Part shown: in pieces, positions 49,422 to 57,700 of the stretch
Numbering within the stretch: the first letter of the stretch is position 1
Layout: each line of letters opens with the position of its first letter
NCBI GenBank assembly: GCA_035517515.1
Contig: DATIYQ010000181.1
Location: 62,001-126,000, forward strand
Length of the DNA stretch: 64,000 nucleotides
From: JOPF136 sp035517515
GTDB lineage: Bacteria; Acidobacteriota; Terriglobia; Acidiferrales; UBA7541
Direction of reading: 5' to 3'
Position numbers and translations under genes: made by a program
Notes under the pieces: model-generated
What the model was told of the DNA's origin: nothing
The model's input: only the letters and a program-made list of their open reading frames with translations
Databases searched by the model: none

Positions 49422-50325
49422 CCGTCCGCGCATCCTCGCGGCGCTGCCGGAGTTGGGTGTGGAGCATCGCCCCGGTGTGTCGCTGGCTGAGCTCACCTCT
49501 CTGGGCATCGGCGGCAGCACGGACCTGCTGCGCGTAGGCGAATATCGTCATCTTCCCGAGCTGCTCCGCCTGTTGCGCGAAGAGACCATCGAACACCGCT
49601 TCCTGGGCGGTGGAACCAACGTCCTGATTGGCGATGGCGACCTTTCCTGGGTGGCCCTGCAGCTCGCCCCGCGGAGCAATTCGCCGGACGTGTGCATTGA
49701 CGGCTCTTCGGTCTGGGTGGACGCCTCTGCGGACCTGGGACGCACCGTCACCACTTGCGCCCGGCGCAACCTCGGCGGCATGGAAGGGCTGATCGGCGTG
49801 CCCGGAAGCATCGGCGGCGCACTGCGCATGAACGCCGGCGCCTACGGCACGGAAATCGGCCGTTTTGTCCGGGAGGTCGAGGTGTACCGCGCGGCGCGTG
49901 GAGAAAACGAAACCGTGCTCGGCACGGACCTCTCTTTTGAATACCGGCACACGTCCTTCGCCCCCGCAGACATCATGCTCCGCGCGCGCCTGGAGCTGCC
50001 CCAGCGCCCCTACGAGGAGATCGTCGCCGGCATCCGCGTGTGCAATGAAAAGCGCCGCGCCAGCCAGCCGCTGAATCAGAAGAGCGCCGGCTGCATCTTC
50101 AAGAATCCCCCGGGAGGCTCCGCGGGCCGGATGATCGACGGCCTGGGGCTGAAGGGCTTCCGCTGTGGCGACGCCATGGTCAGCGAGCGCCACGCGAACT
50201 TCTTTGTCAACGCCGGCCATGCCACCTGTGCGGACATGCTGGGGTTGATTGCCGAAGTGCGCTCGCGCGTTCGCGCGGCGCATGGCTGCGAACTCCAGGA
50301 GGAGGTAATCGTTTGGAGCGCGTGA
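49411..50325 (+). CDS. murB: UDP-N-acetylenolpyruvoylglucosamine reductase
   Basis: 304 aa from GTG 49411, inside the end of murC (11-bp overlap); an upstream in-frame start at 49372 would overlap more. FAD-binding: LTSLGIGGSTDLLRVGE, FLGGGTNVLIGDG, EGLIGVPGSIGGALRMNAGA. Catalytic C-terminal part: KSAGCIFKNPPGGSAGRMID, HANFFVNAGHATCADM. The residue aligned with the E. coli proton donor Ser229 is Cys (SAGC), a variant seen in other MurB lineages. Reduces UDP-GlcNAc-enolpyruvate to UDP-MurNAc with NADPH. Confidence 0.95.
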   Translation: MRIDRPRILAALPELGVEHRPGVSLAELTSLGIGGSTDLLRVGEYRHLPELLRLLREETIEHRFLGGGTNVLIGDGDLSWVALQLAPRSNSPDVCIDGSSVWVDASADLGRTVTTCARRNLGGMEGLIGVPGSIGGALRMNAGAYGTEIGRFVREVEVYRAARGENETVLGTDLSFEYRHTSFAPADIMLRARLELPQRPYEEIVAGIRVCNEKRRASQPLNQKSAGCIFKNPPGGSAGRMIDGLGLKGFRCGDAMVSERHANFFVNAGHATCADMLGLIAEVRSRVRAAHGCELQEEVIVWSA

Positions 50326-51230
50326 GGAAAATCGAGCCGGAGGCCTTCCCGCCGGAAGTCCCCGCGGAAGACGAGCCCCGCTACCTCCGCCGGCAGAAGC
50401 CGGTGGAGGTTCGGAAGAAGAGCGTGGCGCGGCGCGTCCGCGAAGACGTGTGGCCCTGGGCGAAACTGGTGATCCTGGCCTCCACCGTGGTCCTGGTGGG
50501 CGGGATGGCCGCGCACTTCCTGCTCTACTCTCCGTCGCTCGCGCTCGCCGATCCCGGCCAGATCCAGGTGTCCGGCAATCAGTATGTGGCTCGGGACGCC
50601 GTGGTGGCCCTGTTCGCCCCGGACCGCGATCACAGCCTCCTGCGTGTGCCGCTCGAGGCGCGCCGCGCCCAGGTTGAGCGCATCTCCTGGGTCGAGAGTG
50701 CCCGCGTGATGCGCGCGCTGCCCGACGCCATCCGCGTGGAAATCACCGAGCGCCGCCCCGTGGCCTTTCTGCGCACCGGAAGTGATCTGGCCCTGGTGGA
50801 TGCTTACGGTGCCATCCTGGAACGGCCTGCTCAGGGCGACTTCCGACTGCCGGTGGTGAGCGGCATGGACGAGGGGACTCCGCGGGAAGAGCGCGCGAAG
50901 CGTCTGCGCCTGTTCCAGCAATTTATGACCGAAATCGAGGGCGTGCGCGCCGGCTCCGCGGAGTTGCTCAGCGAGGTGGATCTTTCCTCCGCCGAAGATC
51001 TGCGCGCCATGATGCTCCCGCCGGCCGCGGCTGCTTCCGCAAATGCCGGGGGCGGCCCAGTTGCGGCCGCGGAGCCCCAGGCGGTGCTGGTGCATTTCGG
51101 CGCCAGCGATTTCGGGGCGCGCTTTCGCCTGCTCCTCGAGAATTTTGCGCACTGGCAATCCCAGGCGGGCCGCGTGGCCTCGATTGACCTGCGCTTCAAG
51201 AAGCAGGTGGTGGTGAACCGCCAGCCTTAG
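50313..51230 (+). CDS. ftsQ: Cell division protein FtsQ/DivIB
   Basis: 305 aa from TTG 50313. The start is fixed by the near-perfect ribosome-binding site AGGAGGAGGT (50297-50306), 6 nt upstream; GTG 50322 is too far. N-terminal basic cytoplasmic part, membrane helix ~50-72 (LVILASTVVLVGGMAAHFLL), POTRA domain (~78-150: IQVSGNQYVARDAVVALFA ... SWVESARVMRALPDAIRVEI) and FtsQ domain (ERRPVAFLRTGSDLALVDA). Scaffolds FtsB/FtsL at the septum. Overlaps murB by 13 bp. No ddl between murB and ftsQ. Confidence 0.93.
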   Translation: MERVRKIEPEAFPPEVPAEDEPRYLRRQKPVEVRKKSVARRVREDVWPWAKLVILASTVVLVGGMAAHFLLYSPSLALADPGQIQVSGNQYVARDAVVALFAPDRDHSLLRVPLEARRAQVERISWVESARVMRALPDAIRVEITERRPVAFLRTGSDLALVDAYGAILERPAQGDFRLPVVSGMDEGTPREERAKRLRLFQQFMTEIEGVRAGSAELLSEVDLSSAEDLRAMMLPPAAAASANAGGGPVAAAEPQAVLVHFGASDFGARFRLLLENFAHWQSQAGRVASIDLRFKKQVVVNRQP

Positions 51231-51245
51231 CGAGCGCAAATTTTT

Positions 51246-51268
51246 GCGGGCGCGCATGCCGCGCCCGC
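51246..51268 (+). other. Strong hairpin in the ftsQ-ftsA gap
   Basis: GCGGGCGCG (51246-51254), loop CATGC, CGCGCCCGC (51260-51268): 9 GC pairs, 15 bp after the ftsQ stop. A second small hairpin, CTTTGG-N8-CCAAAG (51304-51323), follows the dispersed repeat. Confidence 0.45.
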
Positions 51269-51278
51269 CGGATGGAGG

Positions 51279-51306
51279 ACGTAGGGGCGCTGCTCGCTGC
51301 GCCCTT
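51279..51306 (+). repeat. Dispersed GC-rich repeat (copy 5)
   Basis: ACGTAGGGGCGCTGCTCGCT then GCGCCCTT, tail TTGGTTG as in other copies (CTTTGTTG). Lies in the 134-bp ftsQ-ftsA gap. It creates a false in-frame ATG at 51272 for ftsA whose encoded residues come from the repeat. Confidence 0.7.
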
Positions 51307-51364
51307 TGGTTGTAGAGCCAAAGCCGTATGCCGTGCCATTGGAAATTTGCAGGGGGAATTTGAT

Positions 51365-52651
51365 TTGACCAAGAAGCCCAATATCGTCGCCGGCGTGGAC
51401 ATTGGCAGCACGAAAATCTGCGTGCTGATTGCCGGCTTGCGCGCCGACGACGAACGGACTGCCGGAAAATCCTCCGGCAACGGCGGTTCGCACCACACTT
51501 CCGAACCCGCCCTGGAATGCGTGGGCGTGGGCGTGGCCGATTCCAAGGGGCTTCGCAAGGGCCTGATCGTCAATCTGGAAGCCGCCAAAGTGGCCATCGA
51601 ACGCGCCCTGGAACAGGCGGAGGACGTGGCCGGTGTGGCCGTGGAATCCGCGCTGGTCGGCGTGGCCGGCGCGCACATCCGCGGAGTCACCAGCCGCGGC
51701 GGCATCGCCCTGGGCTCGCGCCCGCGCGACGTGCACAAAGAAGACGTGCAACGGGCCATTGACGGTGCCCGCGCCGTTGCTCTGCCCGAAGACCGCGTGG
51801 TGCTGCACGTGTTTCCCCAGGACTTTCTTCTCGACGGCGAGGACAAGATCCGCCAGCCGGTGGGGCTGCTCGGACAAAAGCTCGAAGCCAACGTGCACAT
51901 CGTTACCGCTTCCGCCACGGCCGAGCAAAACCTGGTGAGCGCGCTGAATCTCGCGGGCATCAAGGTCTCCAGCACCGTGCTCGAGCCCTATGCGGCGGCC
52001 GAGGCCTGCCTTAGCGCCGAGGAGCGCGAACAGGGTTGCTGCCTGCTTGACTTCGGTTCCGCCACCACCGAGATGATCGTGATCTCCGACGGAGTGGTGC
52101 GCGCCACTGCGGCCATTCCCGTCGGCGGCGACCACTTTACCAACGACCTGGCCGTGGGCCTGCGCACTCCGGTGCCGGAAGCCGAAGCGCTCAAGCGCGA
52201 GCACGCCTGCGCCTTTCGCGAGTTGCTGCGCGGCGACCATCCCATCGAAATCTCCAGCGTGGGCGGGCGCCCGCCGCGCACTGTTTTCTCGCGCATGCTC
52301 ACGGAAATCGTGGAGCCGCGCGCCTCGGAACTGCTGGAACTGGTGCATGCGGAATTGAAGCACGCCGGTCTCGAGGGCGCCTTGCGCGCCGGCCTGGTGC
52401 TCACCGGCGGCGGCGCACGCCTGCGCGGGCTGGCGGACCTGGCCGAGCGCCTCTTTGCCGTGCCCGTCCGCGTGGGCCGCCCGCGTGGCCTGGCCGGCCT
52501 GCCGGAAAACTTTGCGCATCCCGAGTTCAGCGTGGCCGCGGGGCTCGCGCTCTATGGCCACCGTACGTCCCGGAACTTCGGGACCGGCGGCACCGGACAG
52601 CCGCGCGCTCTCGGCTGGCGGCAGAAATTGAAGGAGGCCTGGAAGGGATGA
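51365..52651 (+). CDS. ftsA: Cell division protein FtsA
   Basis: 428 aa from TTG 51365, with AGGGGGA at 51351-51357 placed 7 nt upstream; the ATG at 51272 is rejected because the added residues are encoded by the dispersed repeat. Actin-like ATPase: IVAGVDIGSTKICVLIAG, SHS2/1C domain (KGLRKGLIVNLEAA), LDFGSATTEMIV, VLTGGGARLRGLADLAE. C-terminal amphipathic membrane-targeting helix: LGWRQKLKEAWKG. Tethers FtsZ to the membrane; coupled to ftsZ by an ATGA overlap. Confidence 0.95.
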   Translation: MTKKPNIVAGVDIGSTKICVLIAGLRADDERTAGKSSGNGGSHHTSEPALECVGVGVADSKGLRKGLIVNLEAAKVAIERALEQAEDVAGVAVESALVGVAGAHIRGVTSRGGIALGSRPRDVHKEDVQRAIDGARAVALPEDRVVLHVFPQDFLLDGEDKIRQPVGLLGQKLEANVHIVTASATAEQNLVSALNLAGIKVSSTVLEPYAAAEACLSAEEREQGCCLLDFGSATTEMIVISDGVVRATAAIPVGGDHFTNDLAVGLRTPVPEAEALKREHACAFRELLRGDHPIEISSVGGRPPRTVFSRMLTEIVEPRASELLELVHAELKHAGLEGALRAGLVLTGGGARLRGLADLAERLFAVPVRVGRPRGLAGLPENFAHPEFSVAAGLALYGHRTSRNFGTGGTGQPRALGWRQKLKEAWKG

Positions 52652-53949
52652 CCGCTCGAGGGGATTCCGAAAACGCGAAGGCGTTCAAAGGGGGAGGGAG
52701 CATGGCGCAGAAAGAAGGCGGGGTGAAGTATTCGTTCAGCGAAGACCACGCGCTGGCCGCGAAAATCAAGGTCATCGGCGTGGGCGGCGGCGGCTCCAAT
52801 GCCGTCAACCGCATGATCCGCGCGAAGGTGGAAGGCGTAGAATTTATCGCCGCCAACACCGACCAGCAGGCCCTGCAGCTTTCCGCGGCCCCGGTCAAGC
52901 TGCAACTCGGCGCCAAGCTCACCAAAGGGCTGGGCGCCGGCGCCAATCCGGATATCGGCCGCAAGGCCGCGCTCGAAGACACCGAGAAAATCATCGAGGT
53001 GCTGGAAGGCGCGGACATGGTGTTCGTCACCGCCGGATTAGGCGGAGGCACCGGCTCCGGCGCCGCGCCCGTGGTGGCTTCGCTGGCCAGCGAACTCGGT
53101 TCACTGGCCGTGGCCGTGGTCACCAAGCCATTTCATTTTGAAGGCAAGCGCCGCATGGTTCAGGCCGAGCAGGCGCTCACCGAATTGGTCGGCTGCCTGG
53201 ATACCGTGATCGTGATTCCCAACGAGCGGCTGATCAGCACCATCGAGAAAGGCACCAGCTTTTTCGAGGCCTTCCGCATCGCAGACGACGTGCTGCGCCA
53301 GGCCGTGCAGGGCATCAGCGACATCATCACCATCCCCGGCATCATCAATCGCGACTTTGCCGATGTGAAAACCATCCTGAAGGGCATGGGATACGCCGTC
53401 ATGGGCACCGCCGTGGCCTCCGGCCCCGACCGCGCCACCGAGGCCGCCACCCGCGCCATCAATAGCCCGCTGCTGGAAGACAACTGCATCCAGGGGGCGC
53501 ACGGCATCCTCATCAACATCAGCGGCTCTTCCAGCATGTCCCTGCACGAGGTGAACGAGGCCTCCATGGTCATCCAGAAGGCCGCGCACGAGAACGCCAA
53601 CATTATTTTCGGCGCCGTGCAGGAGGAATCGCTGAAGGATCAGGTGAAAATCACCGTCATCGCTGCGGGATTCAAGGAAGCCCCGGCGCGCCGCCTCTCC
53701 CAGCAGAAGCCCGCCTACCTGCCCAAGGAATGGAAGGCGCAACACGCCGTGGCCGCCGCGGGCGGTGGCGGCGCAGTGGCCCTGAGCGCGGGCCCCGGCG
53801 CTGCGGCGGTCCCCGCGGGCGGTGGCCGCCGTGAGGGCTCAGACAGCATCGTGGCCCAGGTGGCGCGCAACGTCTCCAGTGTTACCGGAGAGATCCACGC
53901 CGACGACCTGGACGTGCCTACGTTCCTCCGCCGCGCGCCAAAATCGTAA
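52648..53949 (+). CDS. ftsZ: Cell division GTPase FtsZ
   Basis: 433 aa from ATG 52648 (overlap with ftsA). ATG 52702, preceded by GGGGGAGGGAGC, would give a 415-aa protein and is equally plausible. Tubulin/FtsZ GTPase: IKVIGVGGGGSNAVNRMI, NTDQQAL, GLGGGTGSGAAPVVA (tubulin signature), NEINE-like LHEVNEASMVI in the T7 region. Pro/Gly linker then the conserved tail DDLDVPTFLRR that binds FtsA and other partners. Last gene of the dcw cluster; a short palindrome AACGCCGGCGTT overlaps the stop. Confidence 0.97.
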   Translation: MTARGDSENAKAFKGGGSMAQKEGGVKYSFSEDHALAAKIKVIGVGGGGSNAVNRMIRAKVEGVEFIAANTDQQALQLSAAPVKLQLGAKLTKGLGAGANPDIGRKAALEDTEKIIEVLEGADMVFVTAGLGGGTGSGAAPVVASLASELGSLAVAVVTKPFHFEGKRRMVQAEQALTELVGCLDTVIVIPNERLISTIEKGTSFFEAFRIADDVLRQAVQGISDIITIPGIINRDFADVKTILKGMGYAVMGTAVASGPDRATEAATRAINSPLLEDNCIQGAHGILINISGSSSMSLHEVNEASMVIQKAAHENANIIFGAVQEESLKDQVKITVIAAGFKEAPARRLSQQKPAYLPKEWKAQHAVAAAGGGGAVALSAGPGAAAVPAGGGRREGSDSIVAQVARNVSSVTGEIHADDLDVPTFLRRAPKS

Positions 53950-54027
53950 CGCCGGCGTTCCGCTCCGGCCCAGGCCGCGCGTGGACGTGCACGCTCGACA
54001 CATCAGCCCCAGCCGCACGGAGTTCGC

Positions 54028-54603
54028 TCACGCGGGCCGGGGTTTGACCACCGCGGCAATCGCGAAGCCGGTAGCTCCCCAGGTGAGCGCCATTTCGGCC
54101 AGATGCTCCGCGGTGTAATTTCCCGGAAAGCCGTACCAGTTCCAGTACGGCAAATCAATCACCAGCGAGCCGAATACCGCCACCAGAGCCACAAAGAGCA
54201 CGCGCTGCAGATAGCTGGGAATTGCCGGCGCGGACATGGCCAGCAGCAGCGATACCACCAGCGCCGCCAGCAACTGGAAGCAGAACTGCTTCACCAGCAG
54301 CCGCGGAAAACTGAAGTCGCTCCCGCCCGGCTGAAAAATGATCAGTCCCGTCGGCCCGCGGCGGAATTTTTCGGCATATTTCTGCGCTTCTACCGGATCG
54401 TTTGCCTTTGCCGGGTCTATGCCGGGGAACATATAGATTCCGGGTTCGCTGATGCCCAGCCGGAGGGCCACGGTGACCACTTCTTCGTGGGGCAGCACGT
54501 GGAAACCGGTTTCGGCGAAGGGCAGCACTACATGCCAGATGGAACTCACCAGGAAAATTGTGACCGCGCCAACAATTGTACCGAGCAGGACCTGTTTGAA
54601 CAT
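54028..54603 (-). CDS. Small membrane protein of unknown function
   Basis: 191 aa from ATG 54603 with GGAGGAATCC upstream. Helices: ~5-27 (LGTIVGAVTIFLVSSIWHVV), ~105-125, ~130-152 and ~165-185. The 70-residue loop between helices 1 and 2 (PHEEVVTVALRLGISEPGIY ... AKANDPVEAQKYAEKF) is likely extracytoplasmic. DLPYWNWYGFPGNYT near the third helix is a striking aromatic motif. I do not recognise the family. It converges on ftsZ (78-bp gap) and is divergent from the JAMM gene. Confidence 0.7.
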   Translation of the reverse strand: MFKQVLLGTIVGAVTIFLVSSIWHVVLPFAETGFHVLPHEEVVTVALRLGISEPGIYMFPGIDPAKANDPVEAQKYAEKFRRGPTGLIIFQPGGSDFSFPRLLVKQFCFQLLAALVVSLLLAMSAPAIPSYLQRVLFVALVAVFGSLVIDLPYWNWYGFPGNYTAEHLAEMALTWGATGFAIAAVVKPRPA

Positions 54604-54697
54604 GGATTCCTCCACCCCGCGGCTCGCGGGCACGGGCCATCCCCGCGCGATGCCGCACTATCTATCATGCCGCGGCGGTTTCTCCTAGACTGGAGCC

Positions 54698-55102
54698 GTG
54701 CCGGAATCGGTCCGCATTACCCGCGAGGTGTACGAGCGCCTGCTGAGCCATGCGCGGCAGGAACCCTGGCGGGAGTGTTGCGGCCTGCTGGCCGGGCGCG
54801 AAGGAGTGGTTTCGGTGGTGCTCCCGGCAGTGAACGCGCTGGCAAGCCCCACAGCTTTCGAGATCGCGCCCCGGGAGTTGTTTGAGTTGTTCCAGCGCAT
54901 GCGCGCGGAAGGCTGGGAGCACCTGGGGATCTACCACTCGCACCCGGAAGGCGAGAACGCACCCTCCCGCCGGGATATCGAACAGGCCTATTATCAAGAC
55001 GCGGTGTACTTCATCGTCGCACCGGCGCCCGCGCATCCGCGTCCGGTGCGCGCTTTTCGAATCCGCGAGGGCACGGTCACCGAGTTGGAGATGATTTGCT
55101 AG
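54698..55102 (+). CDS. JAMM/MPN+ metalloprotease
   Basis: 134 aa, GTG start 54698. Complete JAMM motif: Glu26 in WRECCGLLAG, H80-S-H82-P and Ser90-x-x-Asp93 in YHSHPEGENAPSRRD. Bacterial members cleave isopeptide or peptide bonds next to ubiquitin-like sulfur carriers (MoaD/ThiS-like) or process cysteine-biosynthesis carriers; no carrier, E1-like or cysM gene is adjacent here, so the substrate is unknown. No signal peptide: cytoplasmic. The 3' end overlaps the convergent glycosyltransferase gene by 26 bp. Confidence 0.88.
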   Translation: MPESVRITREVYERLLSHARQEPWRECCGLLAGREGVVSVVLPAVNALASPTAFEIAPRELFELFQRMRAEGWEHLGIYHSHPEGENAPSRRDIEQAYYQDAVYFIVAPAPAHPRPVRAFRIREGTVTELEMIC

Positions 55103-56249
55103 GGCCGGCCCCGGATGGCCCGCGCGAGTTTTCGGCCACTTCCCAGTACGCCTGGTGCACCGCGAGCGCGGCGCTCCGCCACGAGAACCGCTGGATGCGC
55201 TCCCGGCCGCGCGCAATCAACTCTCTGCGCATGGAATCATCCGTCAGCGCGGCACGCAAGCCGCGTGCGATGTCAAACACGTTTTCCGGATGTACCGCCA
55301 GCGCGGCCTGGCCGCACACCTCCGCCAGCGACGAAACGTTGGACACCACCACCGGCGTGCCGTGGGCCATGGCTTCGAGCGGAGGAAGTCCGAAGCCTTC
55401 GTAGAGCGATGGGAAAGCAAACACGCGCGCGTGCGCGTAGAACGCGCGCAACACCCCGTGGGGCACGAAGCCCAGGAACCGCACTTCCTCCTGCATCCGC
55501 GTCTTCACCACCGCCCGCCGCAGCGCCTGGTGCCGGGCCACATCGTCGCCGATCACGATCAGTTTCAGCCGGCTCAGCTCGGCGTGATCCGCCAGCTCCG
55601 ATTTCACCACCGCAAACGCTTCCACCAGCCGCGGCAGGTTTTTCTGCGGTTGCACACTGCCGGCATACAGCACGTATGGGTAATGAACGGCGTGGCGCTC
55701 CAGGATGCGGGCGCTGTCGCCGGGAGGCGGCTCCAGCACGAAGCGTTCGTCCAGCGCGTTGTAAACCACCCGGATGCGGTCTTCCGGCAGCGCAAACACT
55801 CGCGCCACCTCGCGCTGCGTGGTTTGGCTCACCGCCAGGACTCGCGCGGCGCGCGCCAGCGCGCGCCGCGCCAGCCGCCGGCTCACCGCCCGCTGCGCGC
55901 CTTGTTCCCGCGCCGTGTCCGTCCACTCGGTCAGGTCGTGCACGGTGATCACCACCGGGCGGCCCGCGTGCCACGGGGCATAGAGCCACGGCACGTGCAG
56001 CAGGTCGGCGCGGCGTTGCCGCAGCACGTAGGGCATCTCCCACTGGTCCTGCAGGCTGCGCGGCGCCGAACGGTGCTCTGCCCACTCGAACTCCGCAGGC
56101 AGGGATTCAAAATGCGTTCGCTCCGCGGCCCGCCCGATGAGCACATAGCGCGTGCTCGTGCCCAGGCGGGACAATCCCTGCACGATGTTGCGGATGTAGG
56201 TGCCCACGCCGTAGTCGCCGGCGCGGCGAACGTCGATGGCCACCTTCAC
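55077..56249 (-). CDS. Glycosyltransferase family 4 (GT-B)
   Basis: 390 aa. MKVAIDVRRAGDYGVGTYIR (N-terminal Rossmann half), ITVHDLTEWTD, RVLAVSQTTQREVARVF, YVLYAGSVQPQKNLPRLVEA (linker/sugar-nucleotide region), FAFPSLYEGFGLPPLEAMAH (E-x7-E motif), HPENVFDIARGL. Retaining GT4 enzyme, probably in exopolysaccharide or O-antigen synthesis; donor unknown. 69 bp downstream of glyA in the same direction. Confidence 0.9.
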   Translation of the reverse strand: MKVAIDVRRAGDYGVGTYIRNIVQGLSRLGTSTRYVLIGRAAERTHFESLPAEFEWAEHRSAPRSLQDQWEMPYVLRQRRADLLHVPWLYAPWHAGRPVVITVHDLTEWTDTAREQGAQRAVSRRLARRALARAARVLAVSQTTQREVARVFALPEDRIRVVYNALDERFVLEPPPGDSARILERHAVHYPYVLYAGSVQPQKNLPRLVEAFAVVKSELADHAELSRLKLIVIGDDVARHQALRRAVVKTRMQEEVRFLGFVPHGVLRAFYAHARVFAFPSLYEGFGLPPLEAMAHGTPVVVSNVSSLAEVCGQAALAVHPENVFDIARGLRAALTDDSMRRELIARGRERIQRFSWRSAALAVHQAYWEVAENSRGPSGAGPSKSSPTR

Positions 56250-56318
56250 GGGAGCGGCTCCCGCGGTGCGCGCAGAGGGGTGAGCAGTGGAGAGTTGAGC
56301 AAAGGCGGTGGCGCGGAA

Positions 56319-57644
56319 TCAATCCGCACGCGCACCGGCCGGAATCCCGGCAGCGGCGCGGGAATTCGCTTCCGCCAGGCGCCGGGGGTAGAGCGGAAAG
56401 CATGCCGCAAGTTCGGCGACTTCTCCCCGCACCCGCGCGGGAACTTGAGCGTCATCCAGGTGCGCCAGAACTTCCGCAATCCACGCGGCGATGCGCTCCA
56501 TTTCGCCGGTGCCCATGCCGCGTGTGGTCACCGCCGGAGTGCCGATGCGCACCCCGCTGGCCTTCATTGGCGGCAGCGGGTCGAAGGGGATAGCGTTCTT
56601 GTTCACCGTGATGCCCGAGCGTTCCAGCGCCAGTTCCGCGTCCCGCCCGGTGGTGCCTCGCGAGCCCACATCCAGCAGGAACAGGTGGTTGTCGGTGCCT
56701 CCGGAAACCAGGCGGAAGCCGCGCGCCGCCAGGCCCGCGGCGAGCGCCGCCGCGTTGGCCACCACCTGCCGCTGGTACTCGCGGAACGAAGGTTCCGCTG
56801 CTTCCTTCAGGCACACCGCCTTCGCCGCGATGATGTGCACCAGCGGCCCGCCCTGAATCCCCGGGAAGGTGAGCTTGTCCAATTCCTTCGCGTAAGCGGC
56901 GCGGCACAGCACCAGGCCTCCGCGCGGCCCCCGCAGCGTTTTGTGCGTGGTGGTGGAAACAAAATCCGCATGCGGCACGGGACTGGGATGCAGACCAGCG
57001 GCCACCAGTCCGGCGATGTGCGCCATGTCCACAAACAGCAGGGCGCCCGCCCCCCGCGCGATGCGCCCCAGGCGCTCGAAATCAATCACCCGCGGATAAG
57101 CGCTGGCACCCGCCACAATCATTTTCGGTTTGTGCTCCGCAGCCAGCCGCTCCACTTCTTCATAGTCCAGCAGTTGGTTGTCCTGGCGCACGCCGTAGGG
57201 GATGAATTTGTACATGCGCCCGGAAAAATTCAGCGGGTGCCCGTGGGTCAGATGCCCGCCGTGCGCCAGGTTCATTCCCAGTACGGTATCTCCGGGCTGA
57301 AGGGCGGCCATGTACACGGATACGTTTGCCTGAGTGCCGCTGTGCGCCTGCACGTTGGCGTGCTCGGCACCGAATAACTGCTTGGCGCGCCCGATGGCCA
57401 GCGTTTCCACGCGGTCCGCATTCTCGCAGCCGCCGTAGTACCGCTTGCCGGGGTATCCCTCCGCGTATTTGTTGGTGAAGACGGAGCCCATCGTTTCCAG
57501 CACTGCTTCGGAAACAAAGTTCTCGGAGGCAATCAACTCCAGGCCGGTGGCCTGGCGGCGCACCTCGTCGCGCAGCGCTTCCGCCACTTCCGGATCGACT
57601 TCCGCCACCGTCCGTTCCATGCGCCGTGAATCCTGCGTCTCCAT
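56319..57644 (-). CDS. glyA: Serine hydroxymethyltransferase
   Basis: 441 aa from ATG 57644 (ATG 57683 would add 13 residues without similarity). PLP fold type I: TGLELIASENFVSEAVLE, NKYAEGYPGKRYYGG, AHSGTQANVSVY, MAHIAGLVAAGLHPSP, PLP lysine Lys235 in STTTHKTLRGPRGG, VRIGTPAVTTRGM. Interconverts serine and glycine with tetrahydrofolate, supplying one-carbon units. Between rpiB (56-bp gap) and the glycosyltransferase gene. Confidence 0.97.
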   Translation of the reverse strand: METQDSRRMERTVAEVDPEVAEALRDEVRRQATGLELIASENFVSEAVLETMGSVFTNKYAEGYPGKRYYGGCENADRVETLAIGRAKQLFGAEHANVQAHSGTQANVSVYMAALQPGDTVLGMNLAHGGHLTHGHPLNFSGRMYKFIPYGVRQDNQLLDYEEVERLAAEHKPKMIVAGASAYPRVIDFERLGRIARGAGALLFVDMAHIAGLVAAGLHPSPVPHADFVSTTTHKTLRGPRGGLVLCRAAYAKELDKLTFPGIQGGPLVHIIAAKAVCLKEAAEPSFREYQRQVVANAAALAAGLAARGFRLVSGGTDNHLFLLDVGSRGTTGRDAELALERSGITVNKNAIPFDPLPPMKASGVRIGTPAVTTRGMGTGEMERIAAWIAEVLAHLDDAQVPARVRGEVAELAACFPLYPRRLAEANSRAAAGIPAGARAD

Positions 57645-57700
57645 CAGATCACCCTCGAGGGACGGCGGGAAAGACCTGCTCACCTGCGGGTCCGCCGACT

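Noticed and set aside
53948..53959. AACGCCGGCGTT at the ftsZ stop as terminator
   Set aside because: Only 5 bp can pair around a 2-nt loop and no T-tract follows.
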